A DNA stretch of 64,000 bases from Gammaproteobacteria bacterium (GCA_009846005.1 VXYL01000054.1:33401-97400); one strand, 5' to 3'; numbered from the stretch's first letter, positions 26,805-40,934 are shown. Made by a program: numbers and translations. Notes: a model not told the origin generated them from the sequence alone.

Positions 26805-29783
26805 CTAGTCCATTTCCGCGCGGAACTCGATGTAGTAGCGTGCGCCGAGATCCTGGTGCATGTCCGCGAAATAGCCGAAGTACCTGTCGGCAAGCGGTGC
26901 CCGTTCATCGGTTATGTTCAGGCCGCCGAGGCGGATTCGGCCGCTCGAGTCGCCCCCGAGGTCGAACCGGTAGGCTAGGTAGGCGTTGAACGTCCGCATG
27001 CTTGGAACCACCCACTCGGTGCCGTCGTCGAGCGTCAGCGACCTCTGCACGAAATCGCCCACGTAGAGCGACGACAGGGATGCGCTCCACCGCCTGTAGC
27101 CCCATCGCAGCCGGGTCGACGTCTTCCACTTGGGATTGCCGTTTTGGCGAACCAGATTCTGGAAGCCCGCTATGGGGAAATTGCTGGGAAGTACGCCGGC
27201 TGCCTGGGCCGCAAGCAGAGCACCCGCGTCGCCACCCGGATCCTGCTGGAAATGGCGCAGTCGAGCCATCTGGTGACTCAGCGAGAATTCGCCGATGCGG
27301 GTCTCGGCCTCGTAGTAGATGCCGTAGTCCGTGCCGTGGATCGTTCGCCTGTCGAGGTTGGCATAGCGGTCGTCCACGTAGGCGATGCGACCGGCGGGAC
27401 ATATTCCCGCTGCGCTGAAGATCTCGATCTCGTCGTCGTCCGGTTCGCCTCGGACGATCGCGGAATTGCCGACGGCACCGCCGCAGTTGCTGTTGCCGTT
27501 CTCGATGCGCAGCAGGAGGTCGAGCAGCGAGTGATTCTCCTCCCCGAGCAGGCCGATGGTGTCTTCCTTCTCGTTCCACCAGGTGTCGACAGTGAACGTC
27601 ATGCCTTCGAGCGGCGTGACGACGGCGCCGAGCGAGCGGTTGTCGGAACTCTCGGGGATTAGGTTCTGGCTGCCCTGCGCGATTCGCTGCGTCGAATAGC
27701 GGCAGCTCAGGGTGTCTTGATCGGGATCGCCGCCGTTGTCAGCGGCGTAGACGCACGTCCAGTCGGTCCGCGTATTCTGGCGAGCCACGATCTCCTCGTT
27801 GATGGTCACGAGGTTGGGTGCGCGGAATGCCCCGGACCAGGAGCCCCTGATCAACAGCCGTTCGTGCGGGCGAAAACCGAACGCTATCTTGCCGACCGTG
27901 GTGTTGCCCACATCGGAGAAGTCCTCGTAGCGCAATGCGAGTTGTAGATCGAGGTTTTCGTGGACTGGCACGGCGAGTTCGCCGAACGCCGAGAACACAT
28001 CGTGGTCGCCCTTGCTGTCCGGCGTGGGGCTCGAGTTCACGACGTCGGAAACGTAGGGCCAGGTGTCGCCCTGGAAGTCAGTGAAGACGATCGTGCCGTC
28101 GAGGCGCGGGTCACGGTCGTCGACGAAGGATTCGCGGCGGAACTCCGCCCCGGCGAGCAGTCCCACGGGGCCGGCGGGTAGGCTGAAGATGTCGTATGTC
28201 GACGCCTTGAAGTCGACCAGGAACAGCTCGGTCTCGTTGTCCCGTCGGACATCCACCAGGGTGCGCTCGATATTCGTGTTCGCACGTCCGCTGAATGGGT
28301 TGTAGGCGGCAGGCGTCGGGTCCTCGAGGGCTTCCTGCATGAGGGTGTTTGAGATCCGGTTGTGGGTCACGTCCTCCTTCTCGGCCCGGGACCAGACGAT
28401 GGCACCATCCCAATCCCAGGCATCCCACGTACCGCGAAAACCCTGTAGGACGCGCCAGGTCGCCCCGTCGTTGTCGACGATCCGGGGCGCCTCGACCCAG
28501 CGTCCGTTGTCGATCCACAACCGGACGCCCGAACAGGGGACGTCGGGGATGACGTCTTCGGGTAGCCGGTTGGGGGAGCCGCAGGGGCCGAGCGGGTTGT
28601 AGTAGTTCTCGGCGCCGACCTGGAGCTTCACCGTGGAGAACGAGGCTGATGCATGACGGTTCATGTTGGAGGCCGACAGGTAGGCAGCGAGTTCGGTATA
28701 GCTCTCTATGCCGTGGCCGAACTCGTGGTTCAGGAAGGCGAACACATGGGTGCGCTCAAGTTCGGAGAAGAGATCGCGGTTCTCGTTCAGGTTGTGCCGA
28801 TAGGTACCCTGCCCGTCGATCCCGCCGCAGGTGCCGTAGCCGATCTCGTACTGGCATCTTGGGTCGCCGACCGGATAGGTTTCGAACTCGCCGGCGCTGT
28901 CCGTCAGTTCGCCGGACAGGCCCCAACGCCGGACGCTCGAAACCGAGTCGAACTGCCGGTATTCCGAGTTGGCGCTGTTGTTTCGGAAATCCGTTTCGGA
29001 TGCCCAGGGCGAGTTCGGGTCTAGTCGCCAGCGAAAGTCCGAATCCGCCCAGCGGGGATCGTCTTGGGAGTTCACACGGTCGCGCTGGTAGTGCTGCGCG
29101 AACACACTTAGGTTCGTGCGTCCCCCATTGAACGTGCGGCCCCACTCGCCGATTAAAGTGAGATCCGTGCGGGGCACGTTCTCGAAAGCGGCGTGCTTGA
29201 CCCGTACACGAGTGCCCTCGAAGTCGCTGTTCAGTACGTAGTTGACGACCCCGGCGACCGCATCGGCACCGTAGATCGCCGAAGCGCCGTCTCGCAGCAC
29301 TTCGATGCGCCGGAGTCCGGCGGGCGGTAGCGACTGCGAGTTGGCGGTGTTCACCGGCACGAAGCTGCCGCCGACTTCCTCGGTCTGGTAGCTGGCGGCG
29401 TTCACCACGCGGCGACCGTTCAGCAGCACCAGCGTGTTGCCCGTCCCGAGATTGCGGAGGTTGAAGGCGCCGATGTCGCCCCGCGCCGAGTTGACGCCGC
29501 CGCTGATGTTCTCGGCCTCGTTGAAGAAGTTCGAGCCTTGCTCAACGAGTTGCTCGAGCAGGTCGGCGCCGTCGTCGAAGCCCAGCGCCTCGATGGCGTC
29601 GGCATCGAGTACGGATACGGCCAGGGCGTCGGCGATGTCGGCACCCTTGATCTGTGTGCCGGTGACGATCACTTCCTCGATCGCCGTGTCGTCGTCGGGG
29701 TTGTCCTGGGCCTCGGCTGCGTTCGTTGCGAGCAGCAACGGCAGGAGAAAGAGACCACCTCGATACGGGATTGCGAAGGGCAT
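26805..29783 (-). CDS. TonB-dependent outer-membrane receptor
   Basis: 992 residues. Signal peptide with cleavage near TNAAEAQD; TonB-box-like EEVIVTGTQIKGADI near residue 36. Plug domain from about 45 to 175 includes TLVLLNGRRVVNAASY, LRRIEVLRDGASAIYGADAV and AGVVNYVLNSDFEG. The rest is a 22-strand barrel rich in aromatic and Asn/Asp turns; Cys pairs occur in extracellular loops. The C-terminus YYIEFRAEMD does not end with the aromatic residue usual for barrel insertion. The family is that of large receptors for peptides, plant compounds or glycans in oligotrophic gammaproteobacteria. It is cotranscribed with the downstream M14 peptidase, pointing to a peptide ligand. Confidence 0.9.
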   Translation of the reverse strand: MPFAIPYRGGLFLLPLLLATNAAEAQDNPDDDTAIEEVIVTGTQIKGADIADALAVSVLDADAIEALGFDDGADLLEQLVEQGSNFFNEAENISGGVNSARGDIGAFNLRNLGTGNTLVLLNGRRVVNAASYQTEEVGGSFVPVNTANSQSLPPAGLRRIEVLRDGASAIYGADAVAGVVNYVLNSDFEGTRVRVKHAAFENVPRTDLTLIGEWGRTFNGGRTNLSVFAQHYQRDRVNSQDDPRWADSDFRWRLDPNSPWASETDFRNNSANSEYRQFDSVSSVRRWGLSGELTDSAGEFETYPVGDPRCQYEIGYGTCGGIDGQGTYRHNLNENRDLFSELERTHVFAFLNHEFGHGIESYTELAAYLSASNMNRHASASFSTVKLQVGAENYYNPLGPCGSPNRLPEDVIPDVPCSGVRLWIDNGRWVEAPRIVDNDGATWRVLQGFRGTWDAWDWDGAIVWSRAEKEDVTHNRISNTLMQEALEDPTPAAYNPFSGRANTNIERTLVDVRRDNETELFLVDFKASTYDIFSLPAGPVGLLAGAEFRRESFVDDRDPRLDGTIVFTDFQGDTWPYVSDVVNSSPTPDSKGDHDVFSAFGELAVPVHENLDLQLALRYEDFSDVGNTTVGKIAFGFRPHERLLIRGSWSGAFRAPNLVTINEEIVARQNTRTDWTCVYAADNGGDPDQDTLSCRYSTQRIAQGSQNLIPESSDNRSLGAVVTPLEGMTFTVDTWWNEKEDTIGLLGEENHSLLDLLLRIENGNSNCGGAVGNSAIVRGEPDDDEIEIFSAAGICPAGRIAYVDDRYANLDRRTIHGTDYGIYYEAETRIGEFSLSHQMARLRHFQQDPGGDAGALLAAQAAGVLPSNFPIAGFQNLVRQNGNPKWKTSTRLRWGYRRWSASLSSLYVGDFVQRSLTLDDGTEWVVPSMRTFNAYLAYRFDLGGDSSGRIRLGGLNITDERAPLADRYFGYFADMHQDLGARYYIEFRAEMD

Positions 29784-29808
29784 GTGACTTCTCCGTTGAC
29801 GCGGGATG

Positions 29809-29834
29809 GTCCCGCTGCGAGTCCATCGCGGGAC
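29809..29834. promoter_or_regulatory. Inverted repeat GTCCCGC-N12-GCGGGAC in the receptor leader
   Basis: Perfect 7-bp arms at 29809-29815 and 29828-29834 lie 26-51 bp upstream of the TonB receptor start. The repeat could be an operator or an mRNA hairpin. No regulator is encoded next to it. Function is inferred only from position. Confidence 0.35.
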
Positions 29835-29958
29835 GGCGCAGTTTGTCGCAAACGGGCGATTGCTTCAATGTGTGACGCGACTCCGGATAGTCGTTGCGGG
29901 ACTGCCGCAGTGACGGGTTTGAGCCGTGCGCTCGTTTTCTCGGCCGGCGCGGCTAACC

Positions 29959-31131
29959 TCAATCCATCGTCGTGATGTAACGCTGCACTGCGTCGACCAG
30001 GGCGTTTCGATGTGCTGACTGTCGGGGGCTTGTCGCGGCCGGTGCCGCGCTCTGCGTCACGATCACGAGCTCGTGCCTGGGGTCGATCCAGATGAGCTGT
30101 CCGAAAATGCCGTTCGCCGCATACTGACCGTCCCCCCAGAGCCACCACAGATAACCGTAGCCCGGGTAACTCGGCGAGCCCTTGGTCGACTCCTGCATCC
30201 AGCCCTTCGGGAGGGTTGGGGTTCCGTCGGGAAGCACGCCGCCACGGGCGGCGAACAGGCCGATGCGCGCGTAGTCGCGCAACGTCGCATGGATGCAGCA
30301 GCCGCCGAGTTCGACATCGGATGTAGTGCTCCAGGTCGCGGGATGCTCCATGAGCGGTCGCCACATCTTGGCGGCGAGATAGCTCGCGGCGTTGTTGCCG
30401 ATCGCCGCTCGCAGCACCGAGCCCGCGAGGTTCGTCTCGCCGGTGTTGTAGTTGAATCGGGTGCCAGCGGCCGCTGTCCGGGGCAGCTTCGCCAGGTAGG
30501 TGACCAGCGCCAGCCCGTTTAGGCCCCCGGCCAATGCGACATCCGAGGCGGGGTCCGTGTAGCTTTCGTTCCAGGCCACGCCCGAGGCCATCTGCAAGAG
30601 ATTGCGAATCGTCGCCCCCTCATAGGAACCACCCTTGAGGCGGGGCAGGTAGTCCGTCACCCCCTCGTCGACGCTCTCGATATACCCGTCCCGTATGGCG
30701 GCGCCGATGAGCAGCGAGGTTACCGACTTCGCGACCGAGAACGACACCCAACGCGATGTCTGGCTGTGTCCTAGACGATAGCGTTCGAGCAGGATGTCGT
30801 TGCCGCGTGCCACCAGGAAACCAGCGACGAAGAAGGTTTCGAGGTAGTGGTCGAGGGGGTAGGCGATGCCGTTCACCTCGTAGGTCAGGGCAGCGAAGTC
30901 CCGCGGGTCGTCGTTGAGGGGAAGATGATCCGCGCCGTTGTCGACTAGCCGCGTGTCGTAGATCGCATCGAAGTTCCGGAACCCCACGATGCGTTCCTGC
31001 TGGGTCCAGAACAGCGGCGATGTAGCCCGCTCGGGGAGTGCCTCGGCGTGATCGTCCGTCCGCGCCGCGCCGCTTACGCCGGTCAGGCAGAGGACGAGTG
31101 TGGCGACGACGATTCGCGTTCGTTCGACCAT
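29959..31131 (-). CDS. Exported serine hydrolase (beta-lactamase family)
   Basis: 390 residues from the ATG at 31131. A hydrophobic signal peptide (IVVATLVLCLTGVSGAA) is present. SVAKSVTSLLIGAA carries the SxxK nucleophile (near residue 131) and FNYNTGETNLAG the YxN motif (near 228); YGYLWWLWGDGQYAANGIFG and IDPRHELVIVTQS are typical C-terminal segments of the PF00144 family. The protein is probably periplasmic. It follows the alpha/beta hydrolase gene by 23 bp on the same strand. The substrate is unknown. It is more distant from the cytoplasmic member at 20780-21868 than a recent duplicate would be. Confidence 0.87.
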   Translation of the reverse strand: MVERTRIVVATLVLCLTGVSGAARTDDHAEALPERATSPLFWTQQERIVGFRNFDAIYDTRLVDNGADHLPLNDDPRDFAALTYEVNGIAYPLDHYLETFFVAGFLVARGNDILLERYRLGHSQTSRWVSFSVAKSVTSLLIGAAIRDGYIESVDEGVTDYLPRLKGGSYEGATIRNLLQMASGVAWNESYTDPASDVALAGGLNGLALVTYLAKLPRTAAAGTRFNYNTGETNLAGSVLRAAIGNNAASYLAAKMWRPLMEHPATWSTTSDVELGGCCIHATLRDYARIGLFAARGGVLPDGTPTLPKGWMQESTKGSPSYPGYGYLWWLWGDGQYAANGIFGQLIWIDPRHELVIVTQSAAPAATSPRQSAHRNALVDAVQRYITTMD

Positions 31132-31154
31132 GGACGGTTTGAGCGTCCTCGCTC

Positions 31155-31952
31155 CTAGGTGTGCACGACGCCAATCAACGCGTCGAGCACCTCGTTGGGG
31201 CGTTCGCTGAGCATGGCGTGACCGCACCCTTCGAGACGCACCAGGTGGGCGTCGGGCAGCGATTGGGCAACGTCTAGTCCGGCCTTGGCGGGTGTCATCA
31301 TGTCGTCGCTGCCCACGATGACGAGCGTGGGGCATCGGATCGATGCGTCGGTGGCGTTGGCGTCGAAGGTGTTGCAGGCGGTGAGGTCGGCATGGAACAC
31401 CCCCGGTGCGGAGCGTTCCAGCAAGCGTTCGCCGACGGCGAGCATCCACACACCCGGGTTGGCGTTGGCGCCTAGGGTGCCCGTGGAGTGGCTCCAGGTA
31501 TTCGCCATGTCGATGGCCGCGTGGTGGTTGTCCCTCGCGGCATTCATCAGGGGATCGGTGACCGGCATCGGTGCCGAAGTGCCGAGCAATGCCAGTGCGC
31601 GGCACCCCTCGGTGGTCGATGCGGCGAAACGATAGGCCACCAGCGAACCCATGCTGTGGCCAACGACCGCGGCCGCGGGCATTGCCAGGGCGTCGAGGAC
31701 CTCGCCGAGCCAGGCGGCCATATCGTCGATTCGGTCGAACGGCGGGCCCTCGGAGCGCCCGTGACCAGGCAGGTCGACGGCCGCCACTCTCAACCCCTGG
31801 CGTGCGAAGTAGCGCGCCGGAAACGCCCAGACCGTGTGATCCATGCCGGCACCGTGCACGAAGACAACGCTTTCGGCGTCTGTGTCGGGATGGCCCGAGC
31901 CGTTGCCGACGTAAACCGTCCGACCGTCGATCTGGATGCGCGTTCCGCTCAT
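31155..31952 (-). CDS. Alpha/beta hydrolase
   Basis: 265 residues. The canonical fold is visible: oxyanion HG in VVFVHGAGMDHTVWAF, VAAVDLPGHGRSEGP, nucleophile Ser near residue 100 in VVGHSMGSLVAYRFAA, acid Asp near 216 in IVGSDDMMTPAKAG, and His near 243 in EGCGHAMLSERPNEVL. It is cytoplasmic, with no signal peptide. The start ATG overlaps the end of the metY-like gene by 4 bp, indicating a polycistronic message metY-hydrolase-serine hydrolase. Substrate unknown. Confidence 0.88.
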   Translation of the reverse strand: MSGTRIQIDGRTVYVGNGSGHPDTDAESVVFVHGAGMDHTVWAFPARYFARQGLRVAAVDLPGHGRSEGPPFDRIDDMAAWLGEVLDALAMPAAAVVGHSMGSLVAYRFAASTTEGCRALALLGTSAPMPVTDPLMNAARDNHHAAIDMANTWSHSTGTLGANANPGVWMLAVGERLLERSAPGVFHADLTACNTFDANATDASIRCPTLVIVGSDDMMTPAKAGLDVAQSLPDAHLVRLEGCGHAMLSERPNEVLDALIGVVHT

Positions 31953-33265
31953 CGGGTCGCCCGTGCCGCCCGCCGCAGCGCCCGGGACAGGTCACCGATC
32001 AGGTCGCGGGGATCCTCGAGGCCGATCGACAGGCGAACCAGGCCCTCGCCGATGCCGGCTGCGGCCAGGGCGTCGGCGTCCATGCGGTGATGGGTCGTGC
32101 TGGCCGGATGGATGACCAGCGACTTGGCGTCGCCCACATTGGCGAGGTGGGAGAAGATCGACAGGTTCTCGATGAATGTCCGTCCCGCGTCCCGGCCTCC
32201 CTTGATGTCGAAGCTGAACACCGCACCGGCACCCCTCGGCAGCAGTCGTGCACTGAGGTCGTGGTCCGGGTGCGACGGCAACTCCGGATAGCTGACCGAC
32301 TCCACGGCCTCGTGCGCCTCGAGGAAGGCCACCACTTCGCGGGTATTCGCGACGTGCTTGTCCATGCGGATCGGCAGCGTCTCAAGCCCCTGCAGCACGT
32401 GGAACGCCGTGGTCGGCGACATGCACGCCCCGAAGTCACGCAGTCCCTCGCGCCGGGCGCGGACGATGAACGCTTGCGGACCGAACTCCTCTGCGAATAC
32501 GAGGTCGTGGAAGCCTTCGTACGGCTCGGTGAGTGTCGGGAACTTGCCCGACGCCTCCCAATCGAAGGTGCCCCCGTCGATCACCAAGCCGCCGATGACG
32601 ATGCCATGGCCGCTCAGGAACTTGGTCGCGGAATGGAACACGAGGTCAGCGCCCAGATCGATGGGTCTGCACAGATAGGGCGTGGCGAAAGTTGAGTCGA
32701 CCAGCAGGGGCAGGTCGGCGTCGTGGGCGACCTCCGCGACCGCGGGGACGTCCAGCACTTCGAGGCCCGGGTTGCCGAGGATCTCGCCGAACACGAGCCG
32801 CGTGTTGTCGCGAATGGCCGCGCCGAATGCCGCGGGCGATCGCGGATCGACGAACGTGGTCTCGATTCCGAAACGGGGCAGCGTGTACTGCAACAGGTTG
32901 TGCGTGCCGCCGTAGAGCGACCTCGATGCCACGATGTGGTCGCCAGCGGAGCAGATTGTCGATACCGCCAGGTGCATGGCCGCCTGGCCGCTGGCGACGG
33001 CGATGGCGGCGACGCCATGTTCGAGCGCGCTGATCCGCTCTTCGAGCACCGCGTTGGTCGGGTTCGACAAGCGCGAATAGACGTGCCCCGCACGCTCGAT
33101 ATTGAACAGGCCGACCGCGAAATCGCTGTCCGGAAACACGAACGATGCCGACTGGTAGATCGGCGTCGCGCGGGCGCCCGTGGCGGCGTCGGGCCGCTGG
33201 CCGGCGTGCAGGGCAAGGGTGTCGAATCCGGTGGAGCGAGGGCTGCGATGTTCGTCGTCGGCCAT
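31949..33265 (-). CDS. metY: O-acetylhomoserine/O-succinylhomoserine sulfhydrylase family (Cys/Met metabolism PLP enzyme)
   Basis: 438 residues, the length of MetY. PLP-dependent gamma-family motifs: DTLALHAGQRPDAATGARAT, PIYQSASFVFPD, YSRLSNPTNAVLEERISALE, ASGQAAMHLAV, PLLVDSTFATPYLCRP and the PLP Lys near 212 in HSATKFLSGHG. SLVIHPASTTHHRM and VRLSIGLEDPRDLI end the protein as in MetY/MetZ. It probably uses O-acetyl- or O-succinylhomoserine with sulfide to make homocysteine; the acyl group cannot be decided. It is the first gene of the three-gene minus-strand operon. The symbol denotes the family. Confidence 0.85.
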   Translation of the reverse strand: MADDEHRSPRSTGFDTLALHAGQRPDAATGARATPIYQSASFVFPDSDFAVGLFNIERAGHVYSRLSNPTNAVLEERISALEHGVAAIAVASGQAAMHLAVSTICSAGDHIVASRSLYGGTHNLLQYTLPRFGIETTFVDPRSPAAFGAAIRDNTRLVFGEILGNPGLEVLDVPAVAEVAHDADLPLLVDSTFATPYLCRPIDLGADLVFHSATKFLSGHGIVIGGLVIDGGTFDWEASGKFPTLTEPYEGFHDLVFAEEFGPQAFIVRARREGLRDFGACMSPTTAFHVLQGLETLPIRMDKHVANTREVVAFLEAHEAVESVSYPELPSHPDHDLSARLLPRGAGAVFSFDIKGGRDAGRTFIENLSIFSHLANVGDAKSLVIHPASTTHHRMDADALAAAGIGEGLVRLSIGLEDPRDLIGDLSRALRRAARATR

Positions 33266-33410
33266 GCGCGAATCCTAACAGCCCGTACGGGTTCTGCGGT
33301 GCGAGGTGCCGAAGTCGCACGGGTATCCGGCCAGTTTTGGGCTGCGCAAGGGCCAATGCCTCAGCTTGGGCCCGGTCCCGAGCCGGCGCGCGGGCTGCCT
33401 GGCAGAACGC

Positions 33411-35813
<2,403 letters not shown>

Positions 35814-35957
35814 GATCCTCGAATGGCGTTGATATTCACACTCGGGTTGTGCGATCTGGAACGGCGGATGGAACAGCTCTTGGACGGCTCGCGCGAGACG
35901 CGCTAGCCCGGACTCCTCGTAGACCGGGAGCCGGCGGGAAACCGAAGTCGGAAACGG

Positions 35958-35985
35958 GTCGGACAGGGAAAGTCGGACAGGGAAA
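35958..35985 (+). repeat. 14-bp tandem duplication before kdsA
   Basis: GTCGGACAGGGAAA is present twice with no gap (35958-35971 and 35972-35985), ending 13 bp before the kdsA start codon and abutting its SD sequence. A further related GTCGGAAA lies upstream. It lengthens the intergenic spacer between pyrG and kdsA. Confidence 0.9.
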
Positions 35986-35998
35986 AAGGAGTCCGGAT

Positions 35999-38449
<2,451 letters not shown>

Positions 38450-38453
<4 letters not shown>

Positions 38454-39127
38454 GGGATTACGACCTGCAGGGCATCGGCATGACCTCGCGGCGCACGCGC
38501 GATCGTCTGGTGGGCCGCCTGCGGGAGGCGGGCATCGCCGACGAGCGTGTGCTCGACACCATTGCTGCTGTGCCTCGGCACATCTTCGTCGACGAAGCGC
38601 TTGCGCATCGTGCCTACGAGGATTCGGCACTCCCCATCGGGCACGGCCAGACGATCTCCCAACCGTATCTGGTGGCGGCCATGACCGCGGCGGTCATCAA
38701 CGGTGCCGGGGACTGCGGGGCACCGCGCCAAATCCTCGAGATCGGCACGGGATCGGGCTACCAGACGGCTATCCTGGCGTCCTTGGTGGAACAGGTCTAC
38801 ACGGTCGAACGCATCGGTCGTCTGCTGGAACGTGCGCGCGAGCGGCTCCGGGCATTGCGTATCCGCAACGTTCGTCTCAAGCATGGCGACGGCAGTCTCG
38901 GCTGGCCGGATCATGCGCCGTTCGATGCGGTGATCGTGACGGCGGGCGCTTCCCACATTCCGGACGCCGTGATGGACCAGATGGCAGACGGCGCCCACCT
39001 GGTAATCCCCGTCGGCCAAGGCGAAGTGAAGGAGCTCAAGCGGCTGCGTAAGTCGGGCGACTCATGGCGCCAAGAGACGCTCGACCACGTGCGTTTCGTA
39101 CCGCTAGTGCGGGGCATTGCGAGATGA
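38450..39127 (+). CDS. pcm: Protein-L-isoaspartate(D-aspartate) O-methyltransferase
   Basis: 225 residues. A SAM-dependent repair enzyme that methylates isoaspartyl residues in aged proteins. Motifs: MTSRRTRDRLVGRLREAGI, FVDEALAHRAYEDSALPIGH, GQTISQPYLVAAM, the SAM glycine loop ILEIGTGSGYQTAILA, VYTVERI, and FDAVIVTAGASHIPDA. Length is slightly above E. coli Pcm (208). Coupled by overlaps to ftsB and to the DUF368 gene. Confidence 0.95.
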
Positions 39128-40002
39128 CCGACGCCTCTGGGGCCGTGCCTTCGCCGGTCCGGCACTCTCATCCCGGGGTCTTCGCCCGCGGCTTGGCAAT
39201 GGGGATGGCCGAGGCTGTACCCGGCGTGTCGGGGGGTACCATCGCCTTTGTCAGTGGCATCTACGACGAGTTGGTCGGCTCAATCGCCGCCTTCTCGCAC
39301 GCCTCCGCGTCCACACTCCTGCGCGATGGCTGGGCGGCATTCGCGCGCGGCCACAATCTCGGTTTCCTTGGCGTGCTAGGCGCGGGTATGGCCATCGGCT
39401 TGCCGCTCACCCTTTGGCTCGTCGTCGGTCTGCTGGAGTCTCACGCGGTCTACGTCACGGGGTTTTTCTTCGGGTTGATTGCCGCTTCCGTCGTTCACGT
39501 CGGGCTCCAGTCGAGTTGGCGCGGGCTGCTAACGCTGGGCCTCGTGGGTGTCCTAGGTGGTGTGCTGATCGGATTCCTGGAGACAGGATCGGTTGGCGAG
39601 CAATCGTCCGTGATATTCATCGCCGGCGCCCTCGCCGCTACGGCATGGATACTGCCCGGCCTATCGGGTGCTTTCGTATTGGTGATACTGGGCCTCTACG
39701 AGCCGATGGCGGGAGCGCTGCTCGCCGCTGACCTGCCGGTGCTCGCAACCTTTGCCGCGGGCCTCGTGATTGGCGTTGTGTTCTTTTCCAAGCTCTTGGC
39801 CTGGTTGCTCGGCCGGGCGCGGTCGGCTGTACTCGCGCTACTGACGGGGTTGATGGCCGGCTCGCTTGTGCAGTTGTGGCCGTGGCGGGAGACTGACTTC
39901 TCAGACACCGTGGTTGCCGCGGTCGTAGCCGCGATGGTAGCGGGCGCGCTTGTCGTCGGCGGGCTGGGGATCGTCTCGGCTCGGCGACGGGGCGACGCGT
40001 GA
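39124..40002 (+). CDS. DUF368 polyprenyl-phosphate transporter (PopT/UptA type)
   Basis: 292 residues from the ATG at 39124 (overlapping the pcm stop). About eight membrane helices. The family signature repeats are visible: FARGLAMGMAEAVPGVSGGT IAF near residue 20 and, in the second half, WILPGLSGAFVLVILG. DUF368 proteins were recently shown to recycle undecaprenyl phosphate across the inner membrane for cell-wall and LPS synthesis. Placement beside an NlpD-like activator and ftsB fits a cell-envelope role. It is unusual to find it between pcm and nlpD. Overlaps the next gene by 4 bp. Confidence 0.88.
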   Translation: MTDASGAVPSPVRHSHPGVFARGLAMGMAEAVPGVSGGTIAFVSGIYDELVGSIAAFSHASASTLLRDGWAAFARGHNLGFLGVLGAGMAIGLPLTLWLVVGLLESHAVYVTGFFFGLIAASVVHVGLQSSWRGLLTLGLVGVLGGVLIGFLETGSVGEQSSVIFIAGALAATAWILPGLSGAFVLVILGLYEPMAGALLAADLPVLATFAAGLVIGVVFFSKLLAWLLGRARSAVLALLTGLMAGSLVQLWPWRETDFSDTVVAAVVAAMVAGALVVGGLGIVSARRRGDA

Positions 40003-40934
40003 GGCCCAGCGTGGGAAATGCCCTTCGTAGCGTCGGCGTTTGTTCGGCGTTGTGTGTTGTGTTGACGGCTTGCCTGGCGCACACGCCCGCACCGGTTTCC
40101 GAACGTTCGCTGGTCGTCGGGCCGATGCCCGATGTCTACACCGTGCAAAGGTACGACACGCTTTACTCGGTGGCTTGGCGCTACGAACTTGACGTTGACG
40201 AGTTGGCCGCACGGAACGGGATCGAGCCGCCCTACCTGATCGAAACGGGTCAACGCATCGCATTGACCGGGGCAGCGCCGCCGCCGAAACCCGTGGCCCG
40301 GCCGGCGCGTGTTTCGCCCCCGGCTAAGCCGTCAGCAGCAAACCGACGCGTTGAGACCGGCGAGCCGGCAAAGGAGGCGACCGTTCCCTCGGCGCTAGCC
40401 AGGCCCGTGGTCACGCCCAAGCCAACTGTGACTCCGGCGGTCGGTAAACCGCCGTTACCGCAACCGGCCGCACCGCAACCGGCCACACCGCAACCGGCAA
40501 GCGCTCCGGCCAAACCCGCGGTTGCCGATCCAACGCCGGCGGCACCGGCGCGGCCGAAGGTTCCGCCGAACGTGGCGGCAGGCGCGTGGCGCCGGCCCGT
40601 GGCCGCAGCGCCTACCCGCGGTTTCGGCGGCGGATCCAAAGGTCTGGACTACTCGCTGCGCAAAGGCACGGTGATTCAGGCTGCCGCGTCCGGCGTGGTG
40701 GTCTACGCGGGTCCTGGACTCGGGGGCTTTCGTCACCTGGTGATCGTCAAGGCGAGCGAACGCCACCTCGTGGCCTATGGTGTCAACGTGCAGCCGAACC
40801 TAAAGGAGGGCGATACGGTACGCATTGGCGACGCGGTCGCCCGGGCAGGTTCGGGAACGACGGGTGGTCAGTTCCACTTCGAGGTTCGAGACCGCGGCAA
40901 ACCCATTGATCCGGGCCCGTTGCTGGGTCGTTAG
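39999..40934 (+). CDS. nlpD: NlpD-like lipoprotein, LysM + degenerate LytM (M23) domain
   Basis: 311 residues from the GTG at 39999. Lipoprotein signal with lipobox VVLTAC (Cys25). A LysM domain spans about 46-88 (YTVQRYDTLYSVAWRYELDV). A Pro/Ala-rich spacer follows at about 90-205, with PQPAAPQPATPQPAS repeats. The LytM domain is at about 207-308 (GLDYSLRKGTVIQAAASGVV). The zinc His before GLDY and the first His of the HxH motif (QFHFEVRD) are missing, so it is expected to be a non-enzymatic activator of an amidase such as AmiC, as E. coli NlpD is. The rpoS gene that usually follows nlpD is not present. Confidence 0.87.
   Translation: MRPSVGNALRSVGVCSALCVVLTACLAHTPAPVSERSLVVGPMPDVYTVQRYDTLYSVAWRYELDVDELAARNGIEPPYLIETGQRIALTGAAPPPKPVARPARVSPPAKPSAANRRVETGEPAKEATVPSALARPVVTPKPTVTPAVGKPPLPQPAAPQPATPQPASAPAKPAVADPTPAAPARPKVPPNVAAGAWRRPVAAAPTRGFGGGSKGLDYSLRKGTVIQAAASGVVVYAGPGLGGFRHLVIVKASERHLVAYGVNVQPNLKEGDTVRIGDAVARAGSGTTGGQFHFEVRDRGKPIDPGPLLGR

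Noticed and set aside
35823..35906. 27-codon frame [18 protein letters not shown] between pyrG and kdsA
   Set aside because: No SD sequence, no known homology and overlap with spacer repeats; too little evidence for a gene.
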